NCBI RefSeq assembly: GCF_004683965.1
Contig: NZ_CP038436.1
Location: forward strand, 186,001-250,000
DNA from: Nocardioides seonyuensis
GTDB taxonomy: Bacteria; Actinomycetota; Actinomycetes; Propionibacteriales; Nocardioidaceae
Direction: 5' to 3'
Length of the DNA: 64,000 bases
Shown one piece after another: positions 40,354 to 49,882 of the stretch; position 1 is the first letter of the stretch; every line of letters starts with the position of its first letter. The position numbers and the translations under genes are program-made. The notes beneath the pieces were generated by a model. It searched no databases and was not told the origin of the DNA. It saw only the letters and a program-made list of their open reading frames with translations.

Positions 40354-40953
40354 TCAGAGAGTGGCTGGTTTCCAGCTCGGGCGACTTGCCTCGAATTTGG
40401 CGATCTCATCGGCGTGACCCAACGTGATGCCGATGTCGTCGAGCCCCTCGAGCAGACGCCAACGCGTGTAGTCGTCGATGTCGAAGGAGTCCTCGATTGC
40501 GTCAGGACCCTCACCAGCCTTGACCGTTCGGCTCTCCAGGTCGACGGTCACGGAGGCGCCCGGGAAGTCCTCGAGGTAGTCCCAGAGTCGCTGCACGACC
40601 TTCTCGTCGACCTGCGCGGCGACGAGACCGGCCTTGCCGGAGTTGCCGCGGAAGATGTCAGCGAACCTCGAGGAGATGACGGCCCGGAAGCCGTAGTTCT
40701 GCAGTGCCCAGACGGCGTGCTCGCGCGAGGAGCCGGTGCCGAAGTCGGGACCGGCGACGAGCACGGTGCCTGCGGCGTACTCGGGCTTGTTGAGCACGAA
40801 GTCCTCGTCGCCGCGCCAGGCTGCGAACAGCCCGTCCTCGAAACCGCTGCGGGTCACGCGCTTGAGGTAGACCGCCGGGATGATCTGGTCGGTGTCGACG
40901 TTGCTGCGTCGCAGTGGGACGCCGACGCCGGTGTGGGTGGTGAACTTGTCCAT
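40354..40953 (-). CDS. leuD: 3-isopropylmalate dehydratase small subunit
   Basis: 199 residues. [21 protein letters not shown] and [20 protein letters not shown] are the small-subunit signature. With LeuC it isomerises 2- to 3-isopropylmalate in leucine synthesis. It lies 12 bases behind leuC and ends at a strong terminator. Confidence 0.97.
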   Translation of the reverse strand: MDKFTTHTGVGVPLRRSNVDTDQIIPAVYLKRVTRSGFEDGLFAAWRGDEDFVLNKPEYAAGTVLVAGPDFGTGSSREHAVWALQNYGFRAVISSRFADIFRGNSGKAGLVAAQVDEKVVQRLWDYLEDFPGASVTVDLESRTVKAGEGPDAIEDSFDIDDYTRWRLLEGLDDIGITLGHADEIAKFEASRPSWKPATL

Positions 40954-40965
40954 GAGGGCTCCTCG

Positions 40966-42375
40966 TCAGTCCAGGTCGGCGGGCGACGACAGGGTGCCGC
41001 GAACGGCGGTGGCGGCAGCCACGGGGATCGACACCAGGTGGGTGCGCCCACCCTTGCCCTGACGACCCTCGAAGTTGCGGTTGGAGGTCGACGCACTTCG
41101 CTCCTGGGGGGCGAGCTGGTCGGGGTTCATGCCCAGGCACATGGAGCAGCCGGCTCCTCGCCACTCTGCGCCGGCCTCGACGAAGATCTTGTCGAGGCCC
41201 TCCTCCTGGGCCTGGAGTCGCACGCGGACCGAGCCCGGCACGACGAGCAGGCGGGTGTTGTCGGCGACCTTGCGGCCCTCGAGGATCTGGGCTGCGAGGC
41301 GGAGGTCCTCGATGCGGCCGTTGGTGCAGGACCCGACGAAGACGGTGTCGATGGCGATCTCACGCATCGGGGTGCGGGCCTCGAGGCCCATGTACTCGAG
41401 GGCCTTCTCGGTGGCGATCTTGTCGGTCGGCTCGTCGAAGTCGTCGGGGCTGGGGACCTCGGCACTGAGCGGGACCCCCTGGCCGGGGTTGGTCCCCCAC
41501 GTCACGAAGGGCGCCATGGTCGTCGCGTCGAGCACGATCTCCTTGTCGAAGACGGCGTCCTCGTCGGTGACCAGCGTCTTCCAGTGGGCGACCGCGGCGT
41601 CCCAGTCGGCTCCCTTGGGGGCCTCGGGCTTGCCCTCGATGTAGTCGAAGGTGGTCTGGTCGGGCGCGATCATGCCGGCCTTCGCACCCCACTCGATCGA
41701 CATGTTGCAGACCGTCATGCGTCCTTCCATCGAGAGCTCCTCGATGGCCTGGCCGCGGTACTCCACGATGTAGCCCTGGCCACCGCCGGTCCCGGTGTGG
41801 GCGATGAGCGTGAGAACGAGGTCCTTGGCCGTGACCCCGGCAGGCAGCGAGCCGTTGACGGTCACCGACATGGTCTTGGGCTTGGCCTGGGTGAGCGTCT
41901 GCGTCGCCAGGACATGCTCGACCTCGGACGTGCCGATGCCGAAGGCGATCGCTCCGAAGGCGCCGTGCGTGGACGTGTGGCTGTCGCCGCAGACGATGGT
42001 CATGCCCGGCTGGGTCAGGCCCAGCTGAGGACCGACGACGTGCACGATGCCCTGCTCGACGTCACCGAGGGGGTGCAGGCGGACCCCGAACTCCGCGGCG
42101 TTCTTGCGCAGCGTCTCGACCTGCGTGCGGCTCACCGGATCCTTGATCGGCTTGTCCCAGTCGAGCGTCGGGACGTTGTGGTCCTCGGTCGCAAGGGTCA
42201 GGTCGGGCCTGCGGACCGCACGGTTGGCCAGCCGGAGCCCGTCGAAGGCCTGGGGCGAGGTCACCTCGTGCAGGAGGTGGAGGTCGATGAACAACAGGTC
42301 CGGCTCACCCGGTGCGGTGCGGACGACGTGCTCGTCCCACACCTTCTCGGCCAATGTCCTGGGGCTCGTTGCCAT
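40966..42375 (-). CDS. leuC: 3-isopropylmalate dehydratase large subunit
   Basis: 469 residues of the aconitase superfamily. Fe-S cluster cysteines are in [14 protein letters not shown] and [28 protein letters not shown] and the N-terminal [16 protein letters not shown] are typical. It is divergent from the IclR-type regulator, an arrangement known for the leucine operon of actinobacteria (LtbR/NdgR). Confidence 0.97.
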   Translation of the reverse strand: MATSPRTLAEKVWDEHVVRTAPGEPDLLFIDLHLLHEVTSPQAFDGLRLANRAVRRPDLTLATEDHNVPTLDWDKPIKDPVSRTQVETLRKNAAEFGVRLHPLGDVEQGIVHVVGPQLGLTQPGMTIVCGDSHTSTHGAFGAIAFGIGTSEVEHVLATQTLTQAKPKTMSVTVNGSLPAGVTAKDLVLTLIAHTGTGGGQGYIVEYRGQAIEELSMEGRMTVCNMSIEWGAKAGMIAPDQTTFDYIEGKPEAPKGADWDAAVAHWKTLVTDEDAVFDKEIVLDATTMAPFVTWGTNPGQGVPLSAEVPSPDDFDEPTDKIATEKALEYMGLEARTPMREIAIDTVFVGSCTNGRIEDLRLAAQILEGRKVADNTRLLVVPGSVRVRLQAQEEGLDKIFVEAGAEWRGAGCSMCLGMNPDQLAPQERSASTSNRNFEGRQGKGGRTHLVSIPVAAATAVRGTLSSPADLD

Positions 42376-42486
42376 GCCGTGCGGCTCCTTCGTCGGCTAC
42401 CGTGACGGGCCGGCGCTCCGGGTCTCGGAGCAGGTTCGACGCGTTGTCACGTGCTGTGTCTGTGTTCACCAAGAATAGGCCTTGCA

Positions 42487-42506
42487 TCCCATGATCTGAG
42501 ATGGGA
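42487..42506. promoter_or_regulatory. Candidate operator between leuC and ndgR
   Basis: A perfect inverted repeat TCCCAT-n8-ATGGGA. Next to it ATATCGCAATAT forms a second, shorter symmetry reaching the regulator's start codon. On the leuC side TATTCT could be a -10 element, placing the repeat over the -35 region. IclR-family regulators bind such palindromes. The assignment is by position. Confidence 0.45.
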
Positions 42507-42516
42507 ATATCGCAAT

Positions 42517-43239
42517 ATGGACAACGGATCTGGGGTAGGGGTACTCGACAAGGCCGCCTTGGTGCTGGCCGCGCTCGAGGCCGGACCCGCCACGCTGGCA
42601 GGTCTGGTGGCGGGAACGGGCCTCGCGCGACCGACGGCCCACCGGCTGGCAGTGGCGCTCGAGCACCACCGCCTCGTCTCGCGAGACATGCAGGGCCGTT
42701 TCGTGCTGGGGCCACGGCTCTCCGAGCTCTCCGCCGCCGCCGGCGAGGACCGGCTCCTCGCGGCGGCCGGCCCCGTGCTCGCGCGGCTGCGCGACATCAC
42801 CGGCGAGTCCGCCCAGCTGTGGCGCCGGCAGGGCGAGCACCGTGTGTGCGTCGCCGCTGCCGAGCGTCCCTCGGGCCTGCGCGACACGATCCCGGTCGGA
42901 TCACAGCTCACCATGCGCGCCGGGTCGGCCGCCCAGGTGCTGCTCGCGTGGGAAGACCCCGACCGCATGCACCGAGGCCTCCAGAACGCCGCGTTCTCAG
43001 CGACCGCGCTGTCGGGGATCAGGCGCCGCGGCTGGGCCCAGTCAGTCGGTGAGCGCGAGCAGGGCGTCGCCTCCGTCTCCGCCCCGGTGCGCTCCCCCGG
43101 CGGCAAGATCATCGCCGCCGTCTCGGTCTCCGGCCCGCTCGAGCGGCTCTCCCGCCAGCCCGGTCGCATGCACGCTCCGGCCGTCCTGGCCGCTGCCGAG
43201 AGACTCTCGGAGTCGCTGCGCCGCGCTGCGGCCGAATAG
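42517..43239 (+). CDS. ndgR: IclR-family regulator NdgR/LtbR-like
   Basis: 240 residues. The winged helix-turn-helix is at the N-terminus (LDKAALVLAALEAGPATLAG, GLARPTAHRLAVALEHHRL). The IclR effector domain follows (GSQLTMRAGSAAQVLLAW, and AVSVSGPLERLSRQPGRM). Divergent placement to leuCD and family match the NdgR/LtbR regulator of leucine and other amino acid genes in Streptomyces and Corynebacterium. Repression of leuCD by itself is likely. Confidence 0.88.
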   Translation: MDNGSGVGVLDKAALVLAALEAGPATLAGLVAGTGLARPTAHRLAVALEHHRLVSRDMQGRFVLGPRLSELSAAAGEDRLLAAAGPVLARLRDITGESAQLWRRQGEHRVCVAAAERPSGLRDTIPVGSQLTMRAGSAAQVLLAWEDPDRMHRGLQNAAFSATALSGIRRRGWAQSVGEREQGVASVSAPVRSPGGKIIAAVSVSGPLERLSRQPGRMHAPAVLAAAERLSESLRRAAAE

Positions 43240-43295
43240 CGCGGCTGAGTACGACGACGGATGCCACGCCGCCACCTGCGGCGCACGCTGGCCGC

Positions 43296-43709
43296 ATGAC
43301 CCATCTCCTCGCCGTCGTCCTGCGCCTGGTCGTACTGGGCGTCCTGCTCACCGCCTACTACGCAGCCATGCCCTACCTCTTCCCCGGGGAGCAGGACGCC
43401 AACATCGGCGCCGGGCTCCTCGCGTTCGCGCTCGTGGCGCTGGCCTGCGGCCTGTGGGGCATCGTCGACGGTCGCGCCAGGGGCGCCGCCACGGCGACGG
43501 CCGTCTGGGCCGTGGTCGCGGTCGTCTTCGGCGTGCTGTGGCTGGTCGGCCTGGCGCTGGTCGAGTCCGACGACAGCATGACCGTCTCCGAACGCCTCCA
43601 GGTCGATGCCTTCCTGATGGTCTTCATGGGCTCGCTGGTGCTGGCCCCCGCGCTCGTCGGCGTGGCCATCGGCAGGGCCCTCGGCGGGGCCTCCGGCAGC
43701 GAAGGCTGA
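43296..43709 (+). CDS. Membrane protein with four helices (137 aa)
   Basis: Hydrophobic segments at about residues 4-26, 38-56, 63-86 and 104-127. An acidic loop (LVESDDSMTVSERLQ) divides the third and fourth. No family is recognised. It follows ndgR by 56 bases and converges on ogt with ten bases between stops. Confidence 0.65.
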   Translation: MTHLLAVVLRLVVLGVLLTAYYAAMPYLFPGEQDANIGAGLLAFALVALACGLWGIVDGRARGAATATAVWAVVAVVFGVLWLVGLALVESDDSMTVSERLQVDAFLMVFMGSLVLAPALVGVAIGRALGGASGSEG

Positions 43710-43719
43710 GACCGCTCCC

Positions 43720-44205
43720 TCAGAAGAGCGTGCCGGAGCGCTCCAGGTCGAGCAGCGCCTGCTTGCGCTCCAGGCCGCCGGCATAGCCGGTCAACGTCCC
43801 GTTGGCGCCGATGACCCGGTGGCAGGGCACCACCACCGGGATCGGGTTGCGGCCGTTGGCCAGGCCCACCGCGCGCGACGCGGCGTTGGTCATCCCGAGC
43901 CGGTGGGCTATCGCGCCGTACGAAGCGGTCTCGCCGTAGCCGATGGCCCGCAGCTGCTCCCAGACGCGCTGCTGGAACTCGGTCCCCTGCGGCGCCAGCG
44001 GGAGGTCGAACTCCTTGAGGTCGCGAGCGAAGTAGGCGTCGAGCTGGCGGACCGCCTCCCGCAACAACAGGTCGTCGTCGAGGCGCGGACCGAGCGGCCG
44101 CCCGTCCGCCGGCGGGCGGAACGGAGTGAACTCGATCGCCTCGATCGCCTCGTCGCGCGCGACGATGCGCAGGTCGCCGATCGGCGAGGGCATCACGGTG
44201 AACAT
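43720..44205 (-). CDS. ogt: Methylated-DNA--protein cysteine methyltransferase
   Basis: 161 residues. The active-site motif IPVVVPCHRVIG contains the acceptor cysteine; GTEFQQRVWEQLRAIGYGET is the DNA-binding helix region. It removes methyl groups from O6-methylguanine in a suicide reaction. Its ATG overlaps the stop of the ada-alkA gene, so alkylation repair functions are expressed as a unit. Confidence 0.95.
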   Translation of the reverse strand: MFTVMPSPIGDLRIVARDEAIEAIEFTPFRPPADGRPLGPRLDDDLLLREAVRQLDAYFARDLKEFDLPLAPQGTEFQQRVWEQLRAIGYGETASYGAIAHRLGMTNAASRAVGLANGRNPIPVVVPCHRVIGANGTLTGYAGGLERKQALLDLERSGTLF

Positions 44206-45692
44206 CAACGTTCTCCTTCGGGAGTGGACAGGGAGTGCCAGAGCTGGAGCTGCGCGTAGGAGCGCCAGGGACGCCACTCCTCGCTCAGCGTGGCCGCGTC
44301 GGCCGGGTCGGCACCGAGTGCGGCCAGGGCATGTCTGATGCCGACGTCGGTGGGGAGGAAGACGTCGGGGTCGCCGAGGGCGCGCAGGGCGATGTAGTCG
44401 GCCGTCCAGGGTCCGATGCCGGGGATGGCGAGGAGGGAGTCCCGTACGGCGACCCGGTCGCCACCCCGGTCGAGCGCGACCTGGCCGTCCGCGACGGCTG
44501 CGCAGAGCGCGAGGAGGGCCCGGCCCCGGGCACGAGGCATCGGGAAGTCCTCGGGAGCCAGCCCCGCGAGCGCTGCGGCTGTGGGGAAGAGCCGGGTCAG
44601 CCCGTCCGTCCCGGTCTCGATCGCGACCCCGTGCTCGGCGACCAGGCCTTCTGCCATCCCTCGGGCGCGCGCGACGCTGACCTGCTGGCCGAGAACGGCA
44701 CGGACTGCCAGCTCCGCCCCGTCGACGTGGCCGGGCACGCGCAGGCCGGGGTGTCGTCGTACGAGCGGGCCGATCACCGGGTCGCTGGCGAGCGCCTCGG
44801 TGACGGCGACGGGGTCGCAGTCGGCGTCGAGCAGTCGCCGGGTCCGTTCGACCGCCGCCGAGGTGTCGCGCAGGTCGCTGAGCTCGAAGGTCGCCGACAC
44901 CTGTCCGACCCCGCCGTCGGCCAGGAGGTCGGCCAGCTCCAGGCGCACCGTCCCGTGACCGTGGGGCAGAGACAGTGTGCGGGAGTACGACGACTCGTCG
45001 GCCACCTCGACACCCGGCACCGCACGGACCGCGAGGAACTCGAGCAGCGACCGACCCTCGAAGGGGGTGCGGACGGCCAACCGGAACGACACCGTCCCCG
45101 AGGCGGGGCGGCCGTGGCGACGGCGCCCGCGGAGCTGCGTGGGTGAGGAGCCGTAGACCTCGCGCATCGTCTCGTTGAACTGACGGATGCTGGAGAAGCC
45201 CGCCGCGAACCCCACGTCGGTCAGCCTGAGGTCGGTGGACTCCACCAGGCTCCGCGCCGTCTGGGCCCGCCTGGCCCGCGCCAGGGCCAGGGGGCCCGCA
45301 CCGAGCTCGCGGGTGAGCAGCCGGGAGAGGTGGCGCGAGGTGTAGCCGAGCCGACGGGACAGGCCGTCGACGCCCTCCCGGTCCACCACCCCGTCGCTGA
45401 TGAGCCGCATGGCGCGTCCGGCGACGTCGGCGGCCACGTCCCACCCCGGGCTCCCCGGCGTGGCGTCGGGGATGCACCGCTTGCAGGCGCGGTAGCCGGC
45501 CGACTGCGCCGAGGCCGCGGTCGGGTGGAAGGAGACGTTGGCAAAGGCCGGCGTCCGGGCGGGACAGGACGGGCGGCAGTAGATCCCGGTCGTGCGCACC
45601 GCGGTGTAGAAGACCCCGTCGAACCGCCGGTCCCGGCTCTTCACCGCGCGGTAGCAGGATGCGGGATCCAGGTCGACGGTGCTTGCGGTCAT
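44205..45692 (-). CDS. Ada-type regulator fused to AlkA 3-methyladenine glycosylase
   Basis: 495 residues in three parts. The Ada zinc domain (1-80) has GIYCRPSCPARTP and CKRC: Cys39, 43, 70 and 73, with Cys39 as expected methyl acceptor. An AraC helix-turn-helix lies at about 95-190 (GYTSRHLSRLLTRELG; TDVGFAAGFSSIRQFNETMR). The AlkA glycosylase is at 200-490 with the helix-hairpin-helix LLAIPGIGPWTADYIALRA and catalytic Asp in FLPTDVGIRHAL. Methylated Ada would activate its own operon, and the glycosylase removes 3-methyladenine. Ogt, fused to Ada in E. coli, is a separate gene here. Confidence 0.93.
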   Translation of the reverse strand: MTASTVDLDPASCYRAVKSRDRRFDGVFYTAVRTTGIYCRPSCPARTPAFANVSFHPTAASAQSAGYRACKRCIPDATPGSPGWDVAADVAGRAMRLISDGVVDREGVDGLSRRLGYTSRHLSRLLTRELGAGPLALARARRAQTARSLVESTDLRLTDVGFAAGFSSIRQFNETMREVYGSSPTQLRGRRRHGRPASGTVSFRLAVRTPFEGRSLLEFLAVRAVPGVEVADESSYSRTLSLPHGHGTVRLELADLLADGGVGQVSATFELSDLRDTSAAVERTRRLLDADCDPVAVTEALASDPVIGPLVRRHPGLRVPGHVDGAELAVRAVLGQQVSVARARGMAEGLVAEHGVAIETGTDGLTRLFPTAAALAGLAPEDFPMPRARGRALLALCAAVADGQVALDRGGDRVAVRDSLLAIPGIGPWTADYIALRALGDPDVFLPTDVGIRHALAALGADPADAATLSEEWRPWRSYAQLQLWHSLSTPEGER

Positions 45693-45748
45693 GTGCCCAT
45701 CATGCCCGGTGCCCGACCCCTCGACCGGCGGAAATCGGACACTGCGAG

Positions 45749-47113
45749 TCAGGCGGTCGACCGGGCCTGCTCGTAGCGTTCGAGCGCCTCGACCCGCTCA
45801 TGGTCGTGGTCCACGATCCGCTCGGGGTAGCCGTGGGCGTAGCCGTCCGCGTGCCGCCAGGGCTCGTGGGCCTGACGGCCCTCGAGGTGGGCCAGCTCGG
45901 GGACCCAGCGGCGTACGAAGTCGCCCTGGGGGTCGAACCGCGTCCCCTGGGTGACGGGGTTGAAGACCCTGAAGTAGGGCGACGCGTCCGTGCCCGTGCC
46001 TGCGACCCACTGCCAGCCGTGGTTGTTGGAGGCGAGGTCGCCGTCGACGAGGTGGTCGAGGAAGTGGCGCGCGCCCACCGGCCACCAGACGTGGAGGTCC
46101 TTGGCGAGGAAGCTGGCGGTCACCATCCGGAGCCGGTTGTGCATCCAGCCGGTCTCGAGCAGCTGGCGCATCCCGGCGTCGACGAACGGGAAGCCTGTCC
46201 GGCCGGCGCGCCATGCCTCGACCAACGGCTCGGTCTCGACCTGGGTGTCGTACGACATCCGCGTCAGCGAGTCGCGCAGGTCCGCCCACGCGGAGTCCGG
46301 TCGGTGCCAGAGGACGTCGGCGTAGAACTCCCGCCAGGCGAGCTCGGTCACGAAGGTGCGCGCGCCCGTCGACCGAGCGGCCGGGTGCGCGGCCACGTCG
46401 GCGAGCAGCGTGCGCGGGTGGATCTCGCCGTGCTTCAGGTGGACGGAGAGCTGGCTGGTCCCGTCGAGGTCGGGCCTGTCCCGCCCTTCGGCGTAGTGCT
46501 CGAGGCCGTCCTCGAGGAACTCGCGCCACCGAGCGAGCGCCGCCTCCTCCCCCACCGGGCCGAACGACCGCCCGTGGTCCACGAGCCCCTCGTCGAGGCG
46601 CTCGGACTCCACCGTCCGTCGCCAGCGCAGGCCGGCAGGACGAGGCTCGGGCGGGGCGACCTCGTGGCCGTGCCACGCCCGGGAGAACGGCGTGAAGACC
46701 TGGTAGGGCGTACCGCCCCCGGTCAGCAGGGTGCCGGGACGCACGGCGTACGGCGTCCCGCCGGCGTGCATCGAGATCCCGTCCGAGTCGAGGGCCTGCG
46801 CGACCTGCCGGTCCCGGGCCAGGGCGAAGGGGGTGAACTCGCCCGTGACGTGCACGCTGCGCGCGCCTGCCTCCGCTGCCACCTCAGGCACGACCACGGC
46901 GGGGTTGCCGGTGCGCACCACGAGGGCCCCGTCAGTGGCGACGTCGAAGGCCGCGAGCGACGCCTCCAGGCGGCTGCGGCGCGCGTCGCCGGCTCCCGCC
47001 AAGCGCGGGTCGCGGACGAAGAGCGGCAGCACGAGGCCCGCTTCGGCTGCGGCAGCCAGGGCAGGGTGGTCGTGGAGGCGCAGGTCGCGCCTGAGCCACA
47101 CGATCGCGGTCAT
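45749..47113 (-). CDS. phr: Deoxyribodipyrimidine photolyase
   Basis: 454 residues. IVWLRRDLRLHDHPALAAA is the photolyase N-terminus (antenna domain). The FAD domain has TGFPFVDAGMRQLLETGWMH, the NRLRMVTASFLAKDLHV stretch and the late NNHGWQWVAGTGTDASPYFR, which holds residues for FADH and dimer contact. Class I CPD type is most likely. Blue light drives splitting of pyrimidine dimers. It is last in the operon behind the CarH-controlled promoter, overlapping the dehydrogenase stop by four bases. Confidence 0.95.
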   Translation of the reverse strand: MTAIVWLRRDLRLHDHPALAAAAEAGLVLPLFVRDPRLAGAGDARRSRLEASLAAFDVATDGALVVRTGNPAVVVPEVAAEAGARSVHVTGEFTPFALARDRQVAQALDSDGISMHAGGTPYAVRPGTLLTGGGTPYQVFTPFSRAWHGHEVAPPEPRPAGLRWRRTVESERLDEGLVDHGRSFGPVGEEAALARWREFLEDGLEHYAEGRDRPDLDGTSQLSVHLKHGEIHPRTLLADVAAHPAARSTGARTFVTELAWREFYADVLWHRPDSAWADLRDSLTRMSYDTQVETEPLVEAWRAGRTGFPFVDAGMRQLLETGWMHNRLRMVTASFLAKDLHVWWPVGARHFLDHLVDGDLASNNHGWQWVAGTGTDASPYFRVFNPVTQGTRFDPQGDFVRRWVPELAHLEGRQAHEPWRHADGYAHGYPERIVDHDHERVEALERYEQARSTA

Positions 47114-47877
47114 CCGTCCGCCGGGTTGCCGATCCTGGTCGTGATGGCCGACCACACGCGCACGGGCACGACGCGCGCGACCTTCATCATGATCGCCATC
47201 GGGAGCGGGAAGACGATCTCGGTGCGCTGCGCCTCGAGGCCGTCGGCAATCGTGCGCGCAGCCTCCTCCGCCTCCACCATGAACGGCATCGGGAAGTCGT
47301 TGGTGTCGGTCATGGGAGTGCGGACGAACCCGGGGCAGACGGTGGTGACCCGCACGCCGTGGCGCCTGAGCGCGGCGCGCAGACCCTCGAGCAGGTTGAT
47401 CTGGGCGGCCTTGGTGGCCCCGTAGGCCTCGGCGCCGGCGAGTCCGCGGTAGCCCGCGACGGAGGCGATGCCGACCAGGTGGCCGTGCCCGGCGTCGACC
47501 ATCGGCGGGACGACGGCGGCCAGCACGTTGTTGAGCCCGAGCAGGTTGACCTCGACGTGGCGCTGGAAGGAGTCGGCGTCCCACCGCGCAGCGTCGAACT
47601 GCTCCCAGTAGCCGGCACACCACACGACCGTGTCGAGGCCTCCCAGGGCGGCCCTGACCTCGCCCTCGGCCGCGCTGACGGCCTGCCGGTCCGTCGCGTC
47701 GAGGGGTACGACGACCATGTCGCCACCGGCGACCTCGTGGAGGTCCTCGGCCTTGCGGGCGCTGATCGCCACGTGGGCTCCGCGAGCGCGCAGCTCGCGC
47801 GCGAGGGCCGCACCGATGCCGCTGCTGGCACCGACCAGCCAGAAACGCCGGCCGTTGACCACGTCATCGTTGCTCAT
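47110..47877 (-). CDS. Short-chain dehydrogenase/reductase
   Basis: 255 residues of the classical SDR fold: GASSGIGAALARELRARGA binds NAD(P); the catalytic set is Ser in VGIASVAGYRG and YGATK (YxxxK). The C-terminus ends with a hydrophobic stretch that may touch membrane. It overlaps both the Cfa-like gene and photolyase gene by four bases. In other light- or singlet-oxygen-induced operons a similar SDR travels with Cfa-like and DUF1365 genes. Its substrate is unknown, but a lipid is likely. Confidence 0.88.
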   Translation of the reverse strand: MSNDDVVNGRRFWLVGASSGIGAALARELRARGAHVAISARKAEDLHEVAGGDMVVVPLDATDRQAVSAAEGEVRAALGGLDTVVWCAGYWEQFDAARWDADSFQRHVEVNLLGLNNVLAAVVPPMVDAGHGHLVGIASVAGYRGLAGAEAYGATKAAQINLLEGLRAALRRHGVRVTTVCPGFVRTPMTDTNDFPMPFMVEAEEAARTIADGLEAQRTEIVFPLPMAIMMKVARVVPVRVWSAITTRIGNPADG

Positions 47878-49133
47878 GCCCGTCCCTCCCGTCCCCGGCG
47901 GGTCAGTCGCACCTGCGCGACGTCGAGGTAGCCGGAGTCGAATCCCGCCTCACAGTAGGCCAGGTAGAACTCCCACTTCCGGCGGAAGGTCTCGTCGAAC
48001 CCGAGGCGGTTGATCTCGGGCCAGGCCGCGTCGAACGCGTAGCGCCAGCGCCGCAGCGTCTCGGCGTAGTGCGGACCGAAGGCGTGCACCCGGTCGACCC
48101 GCAGCCGGGTGTGCTTGTCCGCGGTCGTCGTGATGGCCTGGACCGAGGGGATCATCCCGCCGGGGAAGATGTGCTTCTGGATCCAGCCGTAGGAGCGCCG
48201 TGTGGCCAGGTAGCGGTCGTGGGCCATGAGGATCGCCTGCACCGCTGCGACCCCGCCCGGGGCGAGGAGCCGGTCGATGGCCTCGAAGTAGGTGGGCCAG
48301 TACTCCTCGCCCACGGCTTCGATCATCTCGACGCTGACCACGGCGTCGTACGTGCCTGAGACCTCGCGGTAGTCCTGCAGCCGGATGTCGACCAGGTGTG
48401 CGAGCCCGGCGGCCTCGACACGCCCCTGCGCCAGGTCGGCCTGCTCGCGCGAGAGAGTCACGGTGGTCACCTCCGCGCCGCGCCGGGCCGCCTCGATGGC
48501 GAGAGTGCCCCACCCGGTGCCGATCTCCAGCACCCGGCTTCCGGCACCGACGTGCGCGAGGTCGAGGATCGCGTGCACCTTGCGGACCTGGGCCAGGGCC
48601 AGGTCCTGGTCGTGGAAGGGCAGGGACTCCTCGAACAGCGCCGAGCTGTAGCTCATGGTCTCGTCGAGGAAGGCGGCGAAGAGGTCGTTGCTCAGGTCGT
48701 AGTGGGCCTCGATGTTGCGGCGCGAGCCCTCGAGCGAGTTGCGCTGCGCCCTGGGGATCGGTCGGTCGACCACCCGGCGCAGACGCGCGAGCGCCGGCGG
48801 AACCGCGGTGGTCATCCGCTCGGCGAAGGGCAGCAGCACCTCGGCCAGGTCGGTGCCGGCAGCCGGCCGCCAGTCTCCGGCCATGTAGCCTTCGCCGATG
48901 CCGATCTTCGGGTGCTCGGAGACGCGGCGGAAGAACGCTTCCGGTCGCACGAGCTCGAGCACGGGGCGTCCGGGCTCCCCCGCCCCGCCGGCGAGGAGCG
49001 AGCCGTCGGGAAGTCGCACGTCCACGGGGACGCGGCCCGCCACCGCCCGGAGGATCCGACGTGCCACGCCGGCGCGCAGGCCTGAGGGCACTGCCACGGG
49101 AAGCCGTGTCGGGGCTGTGGTCAGCGTGGTCAT
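47874..49133 (-). CDS. Cyclopropane-fatty-acyl-phospholipid synthase-like methyltransferase
   Basis: 419 residues. The SAM site is VLEIGTGWGTLAIEAARRGA; NIEAHYDLSNDLFAAFLDETM and KHIFPGGMIPSV are CFA synthase motifs. Such enzymes add a methylene or methyl group to unsaturated acyl chains in membrane lipids. In its operon context the product could be a cyclopropane, a methyl-branched or a furan-type fatty acid; the sequence does not decide. Overlaps of four bases on both sides show tight coupling. Confidence 0.9.
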   Translation of the reverse strand: MTTLTTAPTRLPVAVPSGLRAGVARRILRAVAGRVPVDVRLPDGSLLAGGAGEPGRPVLELVRPEAFFRRVSEHPKIGIGEGYMAGDWRPAAGTDLAEVLLPFAERMTTAVPPALARLRRVVDRPIPRAQRNSLEGSRRNIEAHYDLSNDLFAAFLDETMSYSSALFEESLPFHDQDLALAQVRKVHAILDLAHVGAGSRVLEIGTGWGTLAIEAARRGAEVTTVTLSREQADLAQGRVEAAGLAHLVDIRLQDYREVSGTYDAVVSVEMIEAVGEEYWPTYFEAIDRLLAPGGVAAVQAILMAHDRYLATRRSYGWIQKHIFPGGMIPSVQAITTTADKHTRLRVDRVHAFGPHYAETLRRWRYAFDAAWPEINRLGFDETFRRKWEFYLAYCEAGFDSGYLDVAQVRLTRRGREGRA

Positions 49134-49882
49134 CGAACTGCCTCCTGGGAGTGCGCGGGTCTGGGCTGGATGGGGAGTCGGGCGAGCCAGAGGCGGATGC
49201 CGTGCCAGCGGATCAGCAGGCTCACGCGGTGGGTCATGAAGAGGTGGCGGGCGGACGTGCGCAGGACGGTGCTCGTCGTGGCGGGCACGGGACGTCCGGT
49301 CGTCACCGCGGTGAAGACCCGCGAGCCCGCCCGCTCGAGGGAGATGCTCACCAGTACCTGGTCGGACGTGAGGCGCCACGCCAGGTCGTAGGTGCCGCTG
49401 GTGTCGTTGAAGGGCGAGACGTAGAACTCCTTGTCGAGCCGGGCGCGACCACGCTCGTCGGCCTCGACGAGGTAGGCGTGGCGCTCGCCGTAGGTGTTGT
49501 GCACCTCGAACACCACCGCACGCGGCGAGCCGTCCGCGCGCAGGCACCAGAAGACCGTCAGCGGGTCGAACACGTGGCCGAGGACCCGGGCGTGGGCCAG
49601 CATGAGGACCCTGTCCCCGGGCTCGACCACGACCCCGCGGCCCGCCAGCCACCGGCTCAGGTCTCCACGGATTCCACCCCCGAGACGTCCGCCGTCGAGG
49701 TGGTCCCGTGCGTCGAACCGGGCCAGCCACCGCAGAGGGCCCCTGAACCGCGGCAGCGCGTCGAGGTCGACCAGCCACTGGTAGTGGGCGTTCTCGAAGG
49801 CATGGCGCATCGGAGCACGGCGCACGTGGCTGACCGTGCCGACCACGAGCGCGGGCACCTGCGGGGCGTCGAGCGCGCTCAC
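49130..49882 (-). CDS. DUF1365 family protein
   Basis: 250 residues from GTG. Family motifs include VRRAPMRHAFENAHYQWLVD, LGHVFDPLTVFWCLRADG, VHNTYGERHAYL and KEFYVSPFNDTSGTY. DUF1365 genes nearly always accompany a flavin amine oxidase and a Cfa-like gene; a role in lipid modification is inferred. It overlaps both neighbours by four bases. Confidence 0.88.
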   Translation of the reverse strand: MSALDAPQVPALVVGTVSHVRRAPMRHAFENAHYQWLVDLDALPRFRGPLRWLARFDARDHLDGGRLGGGIRGDLSRWLAGRGVVVEPGDRVLMLAHARVLGHVFDPLTVFWCLRADGSPRAVVFEVHNTYGERHAYLVEADERGRARLDKEFYVSPFNDTSGTYDLAWRLTSDQVLVSISLERAGSRVFTAVTTGRPVPATTSTVLRTSARHLFMTHRVSLLIRWHGIRLWLARLPIQPRPAHSQEAVR

